Shown in pieces: positions 19,801 to 28,700 of a stretch of DNA of 64,000 bases. The notes under the pieces were generated by a model. It searched no databases and was not told the DNA's origin. It worked only from the letters and a program-made list of their open reading frames with translations. Position 1 is the stretch's first letter; each line of letters starts with the position of its first letter. A program made the position numbers and the translations under genes. The DNA is taken from NCBI GenBank assembly GCA_000818945.1, contig KN805379.1, positions 331,235 to 395,234 on the forward strand. The letters run 5' to 3'. Origin of the DNA: Schizochytrium sp. CCTCC M209059. Taxonomy: Eukaryota > Sar > Bigyra > Thraustochytrida > Thraustochytriidae.

Positions 19801-20679
19801 GTGCAAATGCTTTGGATCAATCTCATCATGGACAGTCTCGCATCTCTGGCTCTGGCGACCGAGCTACCGACCCCGGAGCTTCTCGAGCGCCCGCCGTACG
19901 GAAAGCACCGCGGCGTCATTTCGCGCGTTATGATTTTCAACATTTGCGGACAGGGCCTCTACCAGATTGCTATTCAGCTGACGGTTCTCTACTTTCCGCA
20001 AGTTCTTCCCATGACGCCCCCTATCAAGTACGAGCCCAAGTCCGCCTCAATGCATTGGACCGTCTTCTTTAACATCTTTGTTATGCTCACCTTTTTCAAC
20101 GAGCTCAACGCGCGTCGTCTCCAGTCGGTTGAAATGCTTCGTACTACATGGTCCGAGTGGAATGTCTTTTCTGGCATTTTCAAGAACCCTCTTTTTGTTG
20201 GTATCGTCGCCACCACCGTCGTCGCTCAGGTCGTCATTGTTCAGTTTGGTGGCCTCGCTGTCAATCTTGCCAGTGGCGGTCTCTCTTGGCAGCAATGGCT
20301 CGTTTGCGTCGCCATTGGTGCTGGTAGTCTTGTGTGGCAGCTCCTCATCAACCTTTTGCTCGTGCTCACGACCTCCAAGGAGGAGGACGAGAACGAATCT
20401 GCCAACGACACCGACTCGCGTTATGATCGCTCCGCCTCGGAAATTCATCGTGATGCCCTCAATGCATGGGACCGCGTGCGCATGGACATGCGCTACGGCC
20501 GCATCTATGCCCGAGCATTTAGTCTTCCTCTTTCCAAGGGCGTCAATCTGCGTTCTCTGCAGAGTAATCGGCACAACCGCAAGCACCGCCTCTTTGCCAC
20601 GAGCAAGTCTTCCGAGGCTCTCCACGAGAGCTATCGCCGCATCGCACGCCAGATTTCCTTCGAGTTCTCCTCCAGCTAA
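16816..20679 (+). CDS. P-type Ca2+-transporting ATPase, P2B (PMCA) type
   Basis: The protein pumps Ca2+ out of the cytosol across the plasma membrane or a vacuole. It has 1,287 residues. A poly-Ser/poly-Gly N-terminus leads to the M1-M2 hairpin (about 135-190), then the actuator LTGET (256-260), PEGLP in M4 (463-467), the phosphorylation motif DKTGT (Asp506) and the hinge TGDGTNDAP (907-915). The QMLWINLIMDSLASLALATE stretch of M6 is typical of P2B pumps. The M3-M4 loop carries a Cys-bearing insert (CDDFTSSKTCAEQC), and a Gly/Cys-rich patch (GGGGCCGGASC) precedes M3, both unusual. The C-terminal 90 residues are basic and amphipathic (HRLFATSKSS, YRRIARQISF) and could bind calmodulin, as PMCA tails do (inference). 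ATG 16816 is the first Met before the conserved region and downstream of the gap. Confidence 0.95.
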   Translation: MVQQRDEERPLLGSSSSSSSSSRSRGEYGLEQRGRNGENGGGGGSGSAKVKNVSYAKKEGYEMSPEGLGDMVAHAQFGFVKAFGGTKGVANALGCDDPSRGLGENFDYEDQREKYGSNAVELPPKPNFCMLLYEGLQDMTIIMLIASAIVSLILGLAVERDFQHGWIEGTSILVSVMIVINVAAITDYSKESEFRQQQLDLDNDKKVQIIRSGDSKTVHPRELVVGDILRLAVGDIVPADGLLLEGTDIKMDESALTGETTLLEKGAFRADADKPANPFIVSGTNVMHGSGRMLVVAVGRYSMQGKILARLREQGDNTPTTADDDAEGEGDIEEGRASNDEDKSGGGGCCGGASCKAWCRQFFTFGSGQEGGDLMEKLDQLAVDIGKGGMIVAVIVFVVMLGKWIVEQWIMGGGCDDFTSSKTCAEQCTWTGDACERVWRAEDLATILRFFITGITVLVVAVPEGLPLAVTLSLAISMRRMMRDNNQVKHMDSCETMGSATTICSDKTGTLTENKMTVMRAIIGGESYAYKSGDKDVSSLADVLKREKVSKPLLRLFGEISILDSASTSRAKCNNGEWEYEGNPTECALLKLSAQLGDDASQLRSSYAEEGSDLDWGVSSVPFSSERKMMSWIVRLKSPASNGSKYRLFTKGAPAQIMAVCNKEAMQKGEEFEAKSLDDSARKEYDTTVEEYQKAGMRTLALAYRDIKDEPSGGWSDSKSGDLEKDLTLVSLVGIEDPLRESVPGAIETCRRAGIDVRMCTGDALTTAVAIARQCGILREKDFESENKPKPNFAMTGAEFDERVHIKDSKKENVRRRVFDFEKHEATEAMAPPFKLDKSGNKIMDQKKFDELWPTLRVLARCQPEDKLALVRGLRASRVFADKARCNRLVREHDIHIFPDYQVVAVTGDGTNDAPALKSADVGFAMGIGTETAKQACDIILLSSSFDAIVAAVSWGRNVFDSIAKFIQFQLTVNLAAIILAVVGALSYNESPLSAVQMLWINLIMDSLASLALATELPTPELLERPPYGKHRGVISRVMIFNICGQGLYQIAIQLTVLYFPQVLPMTPPIKYEPKSASMHWTVFFNIFVMLTFFNELNARRLQSVEMLRTTWSEWNVFSGIFKNPLFVGIVATTVVAQVVIVQFGGLAVNLASGGLSWQQWLVCVAIGAGSLVWQLLINLLLVLTTSKEEDENESANDTDSRYDRSASEIHRDALNAWDRVRMDMRYGRIYARAFSLPLSKGVNLRSLQSNRHNRKHRLFATSKSSEALHESYRRIARQISFEFSSS

Positions 20680-21189
20680 GTCTTTTTTTTCTACCCAAGC
20701 AAGCAGCACCTTTAGTAACCATCTTTTCCATCAACATATTCGAGCACCCACCACTTCTTCCTCTACGGCCACCACCGTTGCGTTTCCTGGCGCGCGAACT
20801 CTTCTTTCGTACGTACCTCGACTGCCAGTGGTCTGTCTGCCTCCCGGAATGTCTGATCGATGGAATGTCTTTGCTCAGAGTGTGCGCTGGCACGACGGCA
20901 TCTGGCTGTCTTCCTCTCCTGAAGCCTCGTGATCGTGCCACCCACCCGGGTCATCCGCCCGCGAGCGATGAAATCTCGCGCAAAACCCCAACCCGCCTCG
21001 GCCGCCGCCCACGCGACGCGCGGAGACCCTGGGTGATCGCCACCTGCGCCGCGCGAGCAGCGCTTGCGACAGCGGCAGAAGCTGCGCGGGTGAGCGAGTG
21101 AGCGCTCGCATTGCACCGCATTGCATTGCCATTGCGTTGAGGGCCCAAGCCGTTCTTGTCAGAACGCGCGAGACGAGACGACCAGGGCC
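20680..21189. other. Intergenic region, no feature recognised
   Basis: About 510 bases between the calcium ATPase stop and the GH36 start, with a short T-run after the stop. Nothing gene-like is seen; the region should contain a 3' UTR and a promoter. Confidence 0.5.
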
Positions 21190-23661
21190 ATGGAGACGTG
21201 CTCGCCTGCGCGCCTGCACGCCGGGCCGGAGGGCTTCGCGAGGGTCGACTTCGACGCCCCGGCGGAGAAGACGGTCTCGCTCTTCGTCGAGGCATTCGTG
21301 ACGCGTCAAGACGGGGACTCGGGCGTCGTCTCCACTGTGCGACTCGGCGAGGTCGAACAAGCAGGCGAGGAGGGCGTCGAGTTTCGGGCAAAGGACGGCG
21401 ACGCCACGGGCGACCTGCTCAAACTCGACCCTGACCGCGGCCTAGAGGTCTGCACAGCCGGCACCAATCGAATCCGACGCGTTGAATTGCGAATTCGGGA
21501 GGCCTCCTCCCTCGAGGAGCATGAGATGGGAAACAGCTACAGCAACTTGAAAATGTCCAAGGTTTTCACGCAGGGCTACCAAACGTGGAACCTGAGTGCA
21601 GCGCATCCTGTAGATGGAGCGCGGCAGAAGTCTATTGCGAGCAAGTTCGGGCTGTCTGGCATGTTCCAAGATACAGACAATGAAGCATGGCGCCAAAAGG
21701 GCAGAGGTGTTGAGTCACATGGCTTTCTTGTCGTACAAAGCGAACAAGCAAACGCAACGTCAGACGACACAGCGGCAACTCCTCCCGCTCTTTTGCTCAT
21801 TGGAGGAACATCGTGCAGACGGGGCGTCGTCTCTTTTTGGGTAAGTCAACAATGGCTTGGCACGGGCAGACAGCCCCAGCACCAGGTCAGATGCTTTATC
21901 GACTTTGGTATTCCCGGCGTTCAAAGCAGCGCGCAGGAGAATTTCTGGATGGCTTCTGCCGGCACAACGCAGGCTCTTGTCGAAGAATTTGCCCAACGCG
22001 TCCAGCTCGTCCAGGATACGGCTGCAGGAGACGCAGCGCTCGAGCTTGCTTCCCCACTTCGCGAGCTCGGGCGGGCTCCTGTAGGCTGGGGGAGCTGGTA
22101 CGAGTACTACGAAAACGTCACCAGCGCAGATGTGGACACGGTACTCACTGCAATTACTTCTGATGAGGCCGTCGCTCGATCCATCGACGTCTTCCAGCTC
22201 GATGATGGCTTCCAGCTCAATACGGGCGACTGGCTACAAACGCGAGCGGCTTTTGGCGAAGAAGAGCTTGCCCGTGTCGCGCGGCGAATTCGTAGCGCAG
22301 GCTTCACCCCGGGACTCTGGATCGCCCCATTTCTCGTGTCCAAGACGTCGCTCGTCTACCGTGAGCACCCGGATTGGGTCTTGCGCAATGTCAAATCTGG
22401 TAAACCTGTCGTCGGTCACGTCAACCCGGCCTGGAAACGTCGTAAAAACGGCAGCTGCAAGAGTTCGATAGCGAGCATGGTCATGTACATTCTTGACCTC
22501 AGTATTCCCGAGGTCCTCGAGCATCTGACCAAGACCTTTCAAGAGCTTGCCAAAAATTGGGCCTTTTTCAAAATCGATTTCTTGGCAGCGGGCATGCGCG
22601 AAGGTCGAAGAAGGTATGCAACCGACCAGACGCGCGTGGAAAGTTATATTGCAGGGGTCAAAGCGATTCGTCGCGGGATCGGCCCGCAGTCGTACCTTCT
22701 TGGCTGCGGTGCGCCTCTTCTTCCCTCGGCGCAATCGGGCGTCTTTGACGCCATGCGCGTCTCGTGCGACACCGCAGAACGATGGCTTCCGGGTCGCGAG
22801 CGGTACCTTGTGTCTGACTGGGCCATTCCGTGCTGCCGGAACGCACTTTGGGGCAGCATGACGCGCTACTTCATGCATGGAACACTTTGGAAACACAGCG
22901 ATCCAGATTGCCTTGTGCTTCGGCGGGCCGGCAGCGTCATCACGGAGGATCAAGTGCGGACTCAGGTGACGATTCTCGGTCTTACGGGCGGTCTTCTCCT
23001 CTTTACAGACAACATGTCTACCTTGGAGGCGGATCGCAAGGATCTTGCTCTAGGTGTTCTACCTGCGACGCCGCTCCGAGGTGCTCCAGTCGGAGATGTC
23101 ATGATGCCTGGTCTCCCGCCACGGGCTTTTGCGGTGAATGATCCTTTGAACCCGGCACTCCATGTTGCTAAAGCCTTTGTCAATTGGACAACTTCTCGAG
23201 CCAAAATTACAGCCAAGCGTGACATGTTCGATTTCTGGCACTTGCGTCGCTATCGTGTCGGGGATGTTACCGAACTCCGTCCTCATGGCGTCTGCGCTAG
23301 CCAAATGGCAGCCGACGGTGCTCTTCTTATCGGCACAACCATACATCTCACTGCGCTCGCAGACGGACGCATTGTACAGGAGGTTATTGACGATCAAGCG
23401 TGGCGAATCTCAGGTACAGACCAATTCGCACGTAAATCGGGCCTCCTTATATTCGAAGGTACACCCGAAACGCTCTCCATTTCAGTTTACTCTGGCCTTG
23501 AGATTTCAAAGGATATCTTTGCAGTAGCAGACACGAATGGAACCACAAGCGCCGTAGAAATTTGCATTTTGTCAGAGACGTGGACTCTTGACATGATTCA
23601 AGAGGGCTCAGTCACCAAGAAAGGAAGCTTGTCGCCTACTGCGTCTTCGCAGTCGCTCTAG
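21190..23661 (+). CDS. GH36-family alpha-galactosidase-like glycosidase
   Basis: The 823-residue protein has a beta-sandwich-type N-terminal half and a clan GH-D TIM barrel. Barrel marks are QLDDGFQ (Asp338-Asp339), GLWIAPF, the nucleophile strand FFKIDFL (Asp463), LGCGAPLLPS and MRVSCD (Asp527, predicted acid/base). This order and spacing match GH36 alpha-galactosidases, related to plant raffinose synthases. The substrate is therefore probably an alpha-galactoside, but hydrolase versus transferase cannot be decided by eye. No signal peptide is visible at METCSPARLH, so the enzyme may be intracellular. ATG 21190 is the first in-frame ATG before the folded region. The 3' coding end overlaps the convergent PIG-W gene by 26 bases. 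Confidence 0.88.
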   Translation: METCSPARLHAGPEGFARVDFDAPAEKTVSLFVEAFVTRQDGDSGVVSTVRLGEVEQAGEEGVEFRAKDGDATGDLLKLDPDRGLEVCTAGTNRIRRVELRIREASSLEEHEMGNSYSNLKMSKVFTQGYQTWNLSAAHPVDGARQKSIASKFGLSGMFQDTDNEAWRQKGRGVESHGFLVVQSEQANATSDDTAATPPALLLIGGTSCRRGVVSFWVSQQWLGTGRQPQHQVRCFIDFGIPGVQSSAQENFWMASAGTTQALVEEFAQRVQLVQDTAAGDAALELASPLRELGRAPVGWGSWYEYYENVTSADVDTVLTAITSDEAVARSIDVFQLDDGFQLNTGDWLQTRAAFGEEELARVARRIRSAGFTPGLWIAPFLVSKTSLVYREHPDWVLRNVKSGKPVVGHVNPAWKRRKNGSCKSSIASMVMYILDLSIPEVLEHLTKTFQELAKNWAFFKIDFLAAGMREGRRRYATDQTRVESYIAGVKAIRRGIGPQSYLLGCGAPLLPSAQSGVFDAMRVSCDTAERWLPGRERYLVSDWAIPCCRNALWGSMTRYFMHGTLWKHSDPDCLVLRRAGSVITEDQVRTQVTILGLTGGLLLFTDNMSTLEADRKDLALGVLPATPLRGAPVGDVMMPGLPPRAFAVNDPLNPALHVAKAFVNWTTSRAKITAKRDMFDFWHLRRYRVGDVTELRPHGVCASQMAADGALLIGTTIHLTALADGRIVQEVIDDQAWRISGTDQFARKSGLLIFEGTPETLSISVYSGLEISKDIFAVADTNGTTSAVEICILSETWTLDMIQEGSVTKKGSLSPTASSQSL

Positions 23662-25102
23662 CTTCGCGAGAGACCAAGAATCGCAACGCATGCGCTGGTT
23701 TGACACGTTGTCGCAGGCAATAGAGACCATACGCCACAGCAATTACCGTAAAGAGATAAAGGAACAAAATGTTCACCGCGAGCTCGTTCTTGGTGTCGAG
23801 AGTCCGTACTCCAAGGTTGCAGGCGCCCGTGAGAAGATTTGCCAAGAGAAAAACGGCAATCTGGTTGTAGTTGATGGCTTCCGCAATAAGTCCCGGGCTC
23901 GAGCCGAGGCACAGAGGAGGCGGCAAAGCGACTTGCAGCAAGAGCACCTGCGCGAGTAGCTGCTGCGAAAGAGCAAGTGTCCACAACACATACCCAGCAT
24001 TCGCAAGCCGTCTCGATACGGGTCCTAGCCATACGGTCGAACATAGCGTTCCCGCGTAGAGTGCCGCGGCGCACCAGAGGTGATACCAGATGAGCGCGCC
24101 AGGGGTTCTCTGAGCATCTTCTTCCTTTGGCGATGCATGAAAGCGGCCTAACTCAATGCCCAAAGAAAAAAGTGAAAGATATCCGATCACGCTGGTCAGA
24201 CCCTCCTTGTTCTGCGACAAGAGATTGTCGCGCGAGGAATGCAAGACCCATGCTTCGAGGCCGCCTTGCGAAAGTAGCACTTGATGGAGCCCGAGAAGCA
24301 TCAATCCGACCAAACCTGGACGCCGCACCAAACAACGAGGCAGACATGCACCATAAAGGACACTGCTTCCGAGAGAGACAGCTGCTAGCGTGAAGAAAAA
24401 GTTCCAATGCAAGCCATATTCCGAAGCGTGTTCTTGATAGTCTACGCTTTTCGTAAGGGCCAAACGCGCAAGGCCAATGGTCACTAAGACTCCAGTTGAA
24501 GAGATTGCGCGCCACATCGTTAGCTTGAGCGTCTCGTACGAGCCATCGAGGCCAAGAACGATCGCATTAGAGACAACGAATCCCCCGACACCAACGTCCA
24601 TGAGTCCCGTTCCATAGGTTTCCGTCTTTGCGAAACGTCGTGGAAAGACAGGAAAGTCGACGGCTAAAATTGCAGTGCATGTCATGAGCAAAAGGCCTGA
24701 GCGGAATGCAGTCACGTGTCCGGCAGCATGCTCCGCGACCGGGGCCTCCATTTCTGGTTCATGCTTGCGCCAGCGAAGGAGCACACCTGAAGCAACCGTT
24801 GCAACAACGAGGCCCAATTGATCTACAAATTTACTTGATAAGGCTCTGGTCTCCAGCGTCATGCTCAATAGGAGCGGTGTGACAAGGCAGCAGAACTCCA
24901 CGAGGAGTCTTGCCATCGACGTGCTTCCTCGCAGCTGAAGCGCTCGCACCGCAAGGTCTGCGAGCCAAAGTCCCACTGGCACTACGCTCACCACCAGAGC
25001 TACTTCGAGCATCGACGTCCCTTCGAGTCCGCTGACGAAGGCCTCTTTCCGCGCGCGATAGCTAAGGCCGTCCTCAACCATCGGCGCGCCCTCGGCTTCC
25101 AT
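23636..25102 (-). CDS. PIGW: PIG-W / GWT1, GPI inositol acyltransferase
   Basis: GWT1 acylates the inositol of GlcN-PI in the ER during GPI-anchor synthesis. The 488-residue length matches yeast Gwt1 (about 490), and the protein is built almost wholly of hydrophobic segments (about 12-13). Family marks are the N-terminal YRARKEAFVSGLEGTS (residues 15-30), SVIGYLSLFSLGIELGRF in the middle, and NQIAVFLLANLLTGACNLGVRT near the C-terminus. The start ATG at 25102 sits in a good context (ACCATGG). The coding end overlaps that of the GH36 gene on the other strand, so 3' UTRs must be antisense to each other. It is the second GPI-pathway gene in the window besides PIG-F. Confidence 0.95.
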   Translation of the reverse strand: MEAEGAPMVEDGLSYRARKEAFVSGLEGTSMLEVALVVSVVPVGLWLADLAVRALQLRGSTSMARLLVEFCCLVTPLLLSMTLETRALSSKFVDQLGLVVATVASGVLLRWRKHEPEMEAPVAEHAAGHVTAFRSGLLLMTCTAILAVDFPVFPRRFAKTETYGTGLMDVGVGGFVVSNAIVLGLDGSYETLKLTMWRAISSTGVLVTIGLARLALTKSVDYQEHASEYGLHWNFFFTLAAVSLGSSVLYGACLPRCLVRRPGLVGLMLLGLHQVLLSQGGLEAWVLHSSRDNLLSQNKEGLTSVIGYLSLFSLGIELGRFHASPKEEDAQRTPGALIWYHLWCAAALYAGTLCSTVWLGPVSRRLANAGYVLWTLALSQQLLAQVLLLQVALPPPLCLGSSPGLIAEAINYNQIAVFLLANLLTGACNLGVRTLDTKNELAVNILFLYLFTVIAVAYGLYCLRQRVKPAHALRFLVSREARATAKTQ

Positions 25103-25750
25103 GGTGTACGCGGCCCTGCGCGCAGCGTACTTCGTGGACCGGAATGCTCTGTGGTCAAGAACGAAAGTTCAAGCTTTGCCATCCGCAAACCGGATCCGAT
25201 TTATTAGAAAAGGAGAAACCGGGGCCAGTAGGCTATGTAGTGCGACCGATACAGGGAAGCGAAAAGAAACTCGTGCACGTGCGAAACACAGACGCAACGG
25301 TGATTGTTTCTATTGGGTAATACAAGCAGTGGTTTCAAGCCGTCTTGCGTATATCGGCCCAAGGAGCGCTTGGTGATTTCAACTCCGCTTGCCTGGCGTG
25401 CGCGAGGAAGTCAAGCAGAGAGCCGGTAAGCCTGTAGGTGGGTGGGCTTTTGACAGACCCCTCCTGGTCACAAATGATTACCCTCTCCATACGCGACCAT
25501 TCTGATCATCCGACGCAAGACGCATGGCGCTTGCTTCCTTGATGAACAACGTGCGACGAAATTACGACGCAAAGTGCATGATGCAACATGGCTCAGCAAC
25601 CGGTATACAATCTTGTTCGCTTTTGTACACAACACATTTATCCGCAGAATTCATCTGCCTTTGAGACTCTTACCAATGAGACAAACAAAGAGTAGAATAT
25701 CTTGCAGAAAGGACAAAAACAAAGAGTAGAATATCTTGCAGAAAGGACGA
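25103..25750. other. Intergenic region with a short tandem duplication
   Basis: Between the PIG-W start and the BEACH stop. It holds a 34-base tandem duplication (25683-25716 and 25717-25748) that ends next to the BEACH stop codon and so lies in its 3' UTR. No gene is seen. Confidence 0.55.
25683..25748. repeat. 34-base tandem duplication in the BEACH 3' UTR
   Basis: Two copies sharing 32 identical bases (AAACAAAGAGTAG through GCAGAAAGGAC) with a 34-base period, the second ending two bases before the BEACH stop codon complement. Confidence 0.9.
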
Positions 25751-28700
25751 TCAAAACTGCTTAGAGTCACCTACATGAAGAACGCCAAAACTGCCGTCAC
25801 TCAAAGACACAAGAAAGCGATGCAGTGGCGCTGCGTCCAGCGCTGTGATAGACGTCGGTTTTTGCGCGGACGGCTCGGTTTCCTGAAGAAGCTCCATCGA
25901 GTGCGACCTAAGCACCAAGACCGTGGACCTCTCTGTCACACAAACGAGTAGTTCGCCATCGAGGGAAAATGTAAAGTAGAGCAAATTCACCGGCGAGACA
26001 TAATCGCCAAGTTTCCGCCCATTCACAGAATAAGAAATTAGCGACTGCGTCGGCGCATGCCATACACAAATGGAAGGGGTCAGCGAAGGCGCGATACCCA
26101 CCCACAACGCAGAAGTCTTGTCCACGACCACGGCTGGGCCGTTGCCATCGTCCGACAGATCACTAGCCGAGCTTCCCGCAGGAAAGTCTTTATCGACATT
26201 GTTCCCAGCAGCAGGTTTCGGCGCCGTGAATCCCAAAGAACGCACGTAATTGGCCTGCTCAAGCGTATGCACGATGCATGTCCCGTCGAGGCTCGCTGAC
26301 ACCACGAGGTCTAACGCAGCGCTCACGGCGATACTCGTCACCGCGTCATCATGCCCGAGCAAAACGTTGTCGAGGACCAAGGTCTCGCGGTGCACTCTCC
26401 AAACAAAGACGCAGCAGTCTGCTGATCCTGTTAATACGTAAGCACCGTCCTCCGAAGCAACAACGCACGTCGTCAGGTCCGTATGCATCTTGAAGACTTC
26501 ATCCTGACTCAACTTGCTGTCTTGACGGCGCACAAAAGGATGCCGAGGAGGAAGCGAGCCAAAGAGCACGCTTCCATCAGCGGTTGGTGCCCAGTCAAAC
26601 GTTGACACACGGAACGAGTTGTCGTATGAGCCAACAGCCATCATTCGTAAGAGATTTCGTGCGTCCGCTGGAATCTCCGATGCTCCGACAAGTGCTTTGA
26701 CGGGCCCCGAAACGCCCGCAGACGTGTGACCGGACGACACCATATTCACGGCTGGCAAAGGCGACAGCAGCGTCGCGTCTGCGGACGCAGCTCCTGCTAT
26801 CGACGATGACGTCGCGCCTACAGAACTCAATGTTACGGACGCCATCGAGGGTGAAGTTCCAGGGAACGAAGGCGAGGTGGAAAGTGATGATGGTAAAGGC
26901 GAAGAAGAAGACGAAGAGGGAGTCCCCGTTGCGTCGTTCATTTCACCGTAAAATGCTGGCGCTGCACCTGGGGACGCAGACAGCATCGCTCGTGTGTGCT
27001 TGGAAAACCGCGCACCCTTGCCTGGTGTATTGGGCCCCAGCCCTTGGTGGCCTTCACGCGTTCCACCATCAACAGAGATTGCGGCTGCAACGGCGCCAGC
27101 TACGCCGTGCACGCTAGGGGTCACTCGACGCCCATCCAAAAGGCCACGATCAATGAGACCTGCGTGAGTGACTTTGTCCCTGCAGAGACCCGGAAGACAA
27201 GCAAAGCCTCCCCACTGCCGCGCAGCGCCGAACGTAAGCTGGTATCGCTCAGCACGGAGGCCCCCAACTTGGCCCAGGGTCTCCCAGGTCGTGAAGATCT
27301 CTGCTGGATTCGCAAACTCCCGTTTTGCAGAAATAATGTACACCATGACTGCAATCTGACGTTGCGTGACCATGAGAACATGTCGCACGTCATATTGCCG
27401 ACCCATATGCTCAATGAGCTCGTAGCGCTTGTTGCCTCCTAAACCGAATGGTATGAGTGAGGACACAACGCCAATATTAAAGACGGGCGAAGACCATTCA
27501 ATTGGATCGTCTTTAAAGGATGGTTGGCGAATTAAAGTCTGCACCCAACGTGCATTATCGCACTTGGCTGCAGTAGGAACGTCGCCGTTGCTGATGCCGC
27601 GATACATTGGCAAGCGCTTGCGCCGTTGCGAGTGGGGGCGATCAAAGAGCACAGGCGGGCTTTGACCGTACTCCTCAACCATCCGCTGCACCGTGCGATG
27701 CAGGTCCGGTCGCACCCGTTCAAGGTAGTCGAGATCGACCGCACCTTCATACATGAGGTGAAAGTATACATTGACCGCCTCCACGGCCTCTGGGCCTTGC
27801 TGCTTGTTACCGAACGTGAGATCGATCCAATGATGCAAGTGAGATGAAACGTGAGCACTTTCCAAAGCGTCGCGATTCGTTCGAATAAAGTCTTCTGGGG
27901 TTTTTGCCCATGGCGGCAGAATGACATCGTCAATGCGGGTGCCGTCCTGCTTGGTGCCCAAGTCAAAACCAGCGCTGTTGCGAAGGAACTCGGGATTGCA
28001 AAAGAACTCTGGCAGCAACTCTCGAGGGCTCACTCGCGTTGCGAAGTCGAACGCCATGGCAATAGAGTCGAATTGACGATCTGCATGATCGAAGCGGCCG
28101 CCTTGAAGCTGAATATGCAACGTTGTAAAGGGTTCAAGACGCAACAGATACCACAGCACGGATCCGCGTGAAGAATAGTGGCTTCCAAAGTGCCATGGTG
28201 GGCCTTGAAGAACATTCACGTCGCCATGTTTTTGTTCCTGCAGTTGGCGATCCTCAGCGCTGCTCAACAATGGCCAGCGAAAGAGCCCCCCTTGGGAAGA
28301 GGTTACCGGCGAGATATTGCGGTAATCTCGCGTCGAGTCTTCGAACTTGCTGCGGAGCTCACTTCGCTTTGCCTCGGTTTGTGCACCAATAGGAAAACGA
28401 AGGTCTCGAAAGGATTCTGGTTTCTCAAGATCAATCGTTTCCGACGTATAGTCTGCCAGGACCCAAGGCAGGACCGGATACTGGGCCAAGTCAGAGTATG
28501 ATCTTCCTGCAAAGTCGTTAAGGATCATCAGGTACTCGAGGTTAGAAAGCCGGCCCTCGATCCAAGCCTCCTGTGCACCTGAACGCGCGGCGCGCTCTGA
28601 TGGTGTCCACGATGCGTCATCCTGCTCAATAAGCCGACCGAGGTGCTTGGCGGCCACGTTGCAGCGGTCCGACCCGCTGCCAATGTCGAAAAGGTAGCTT

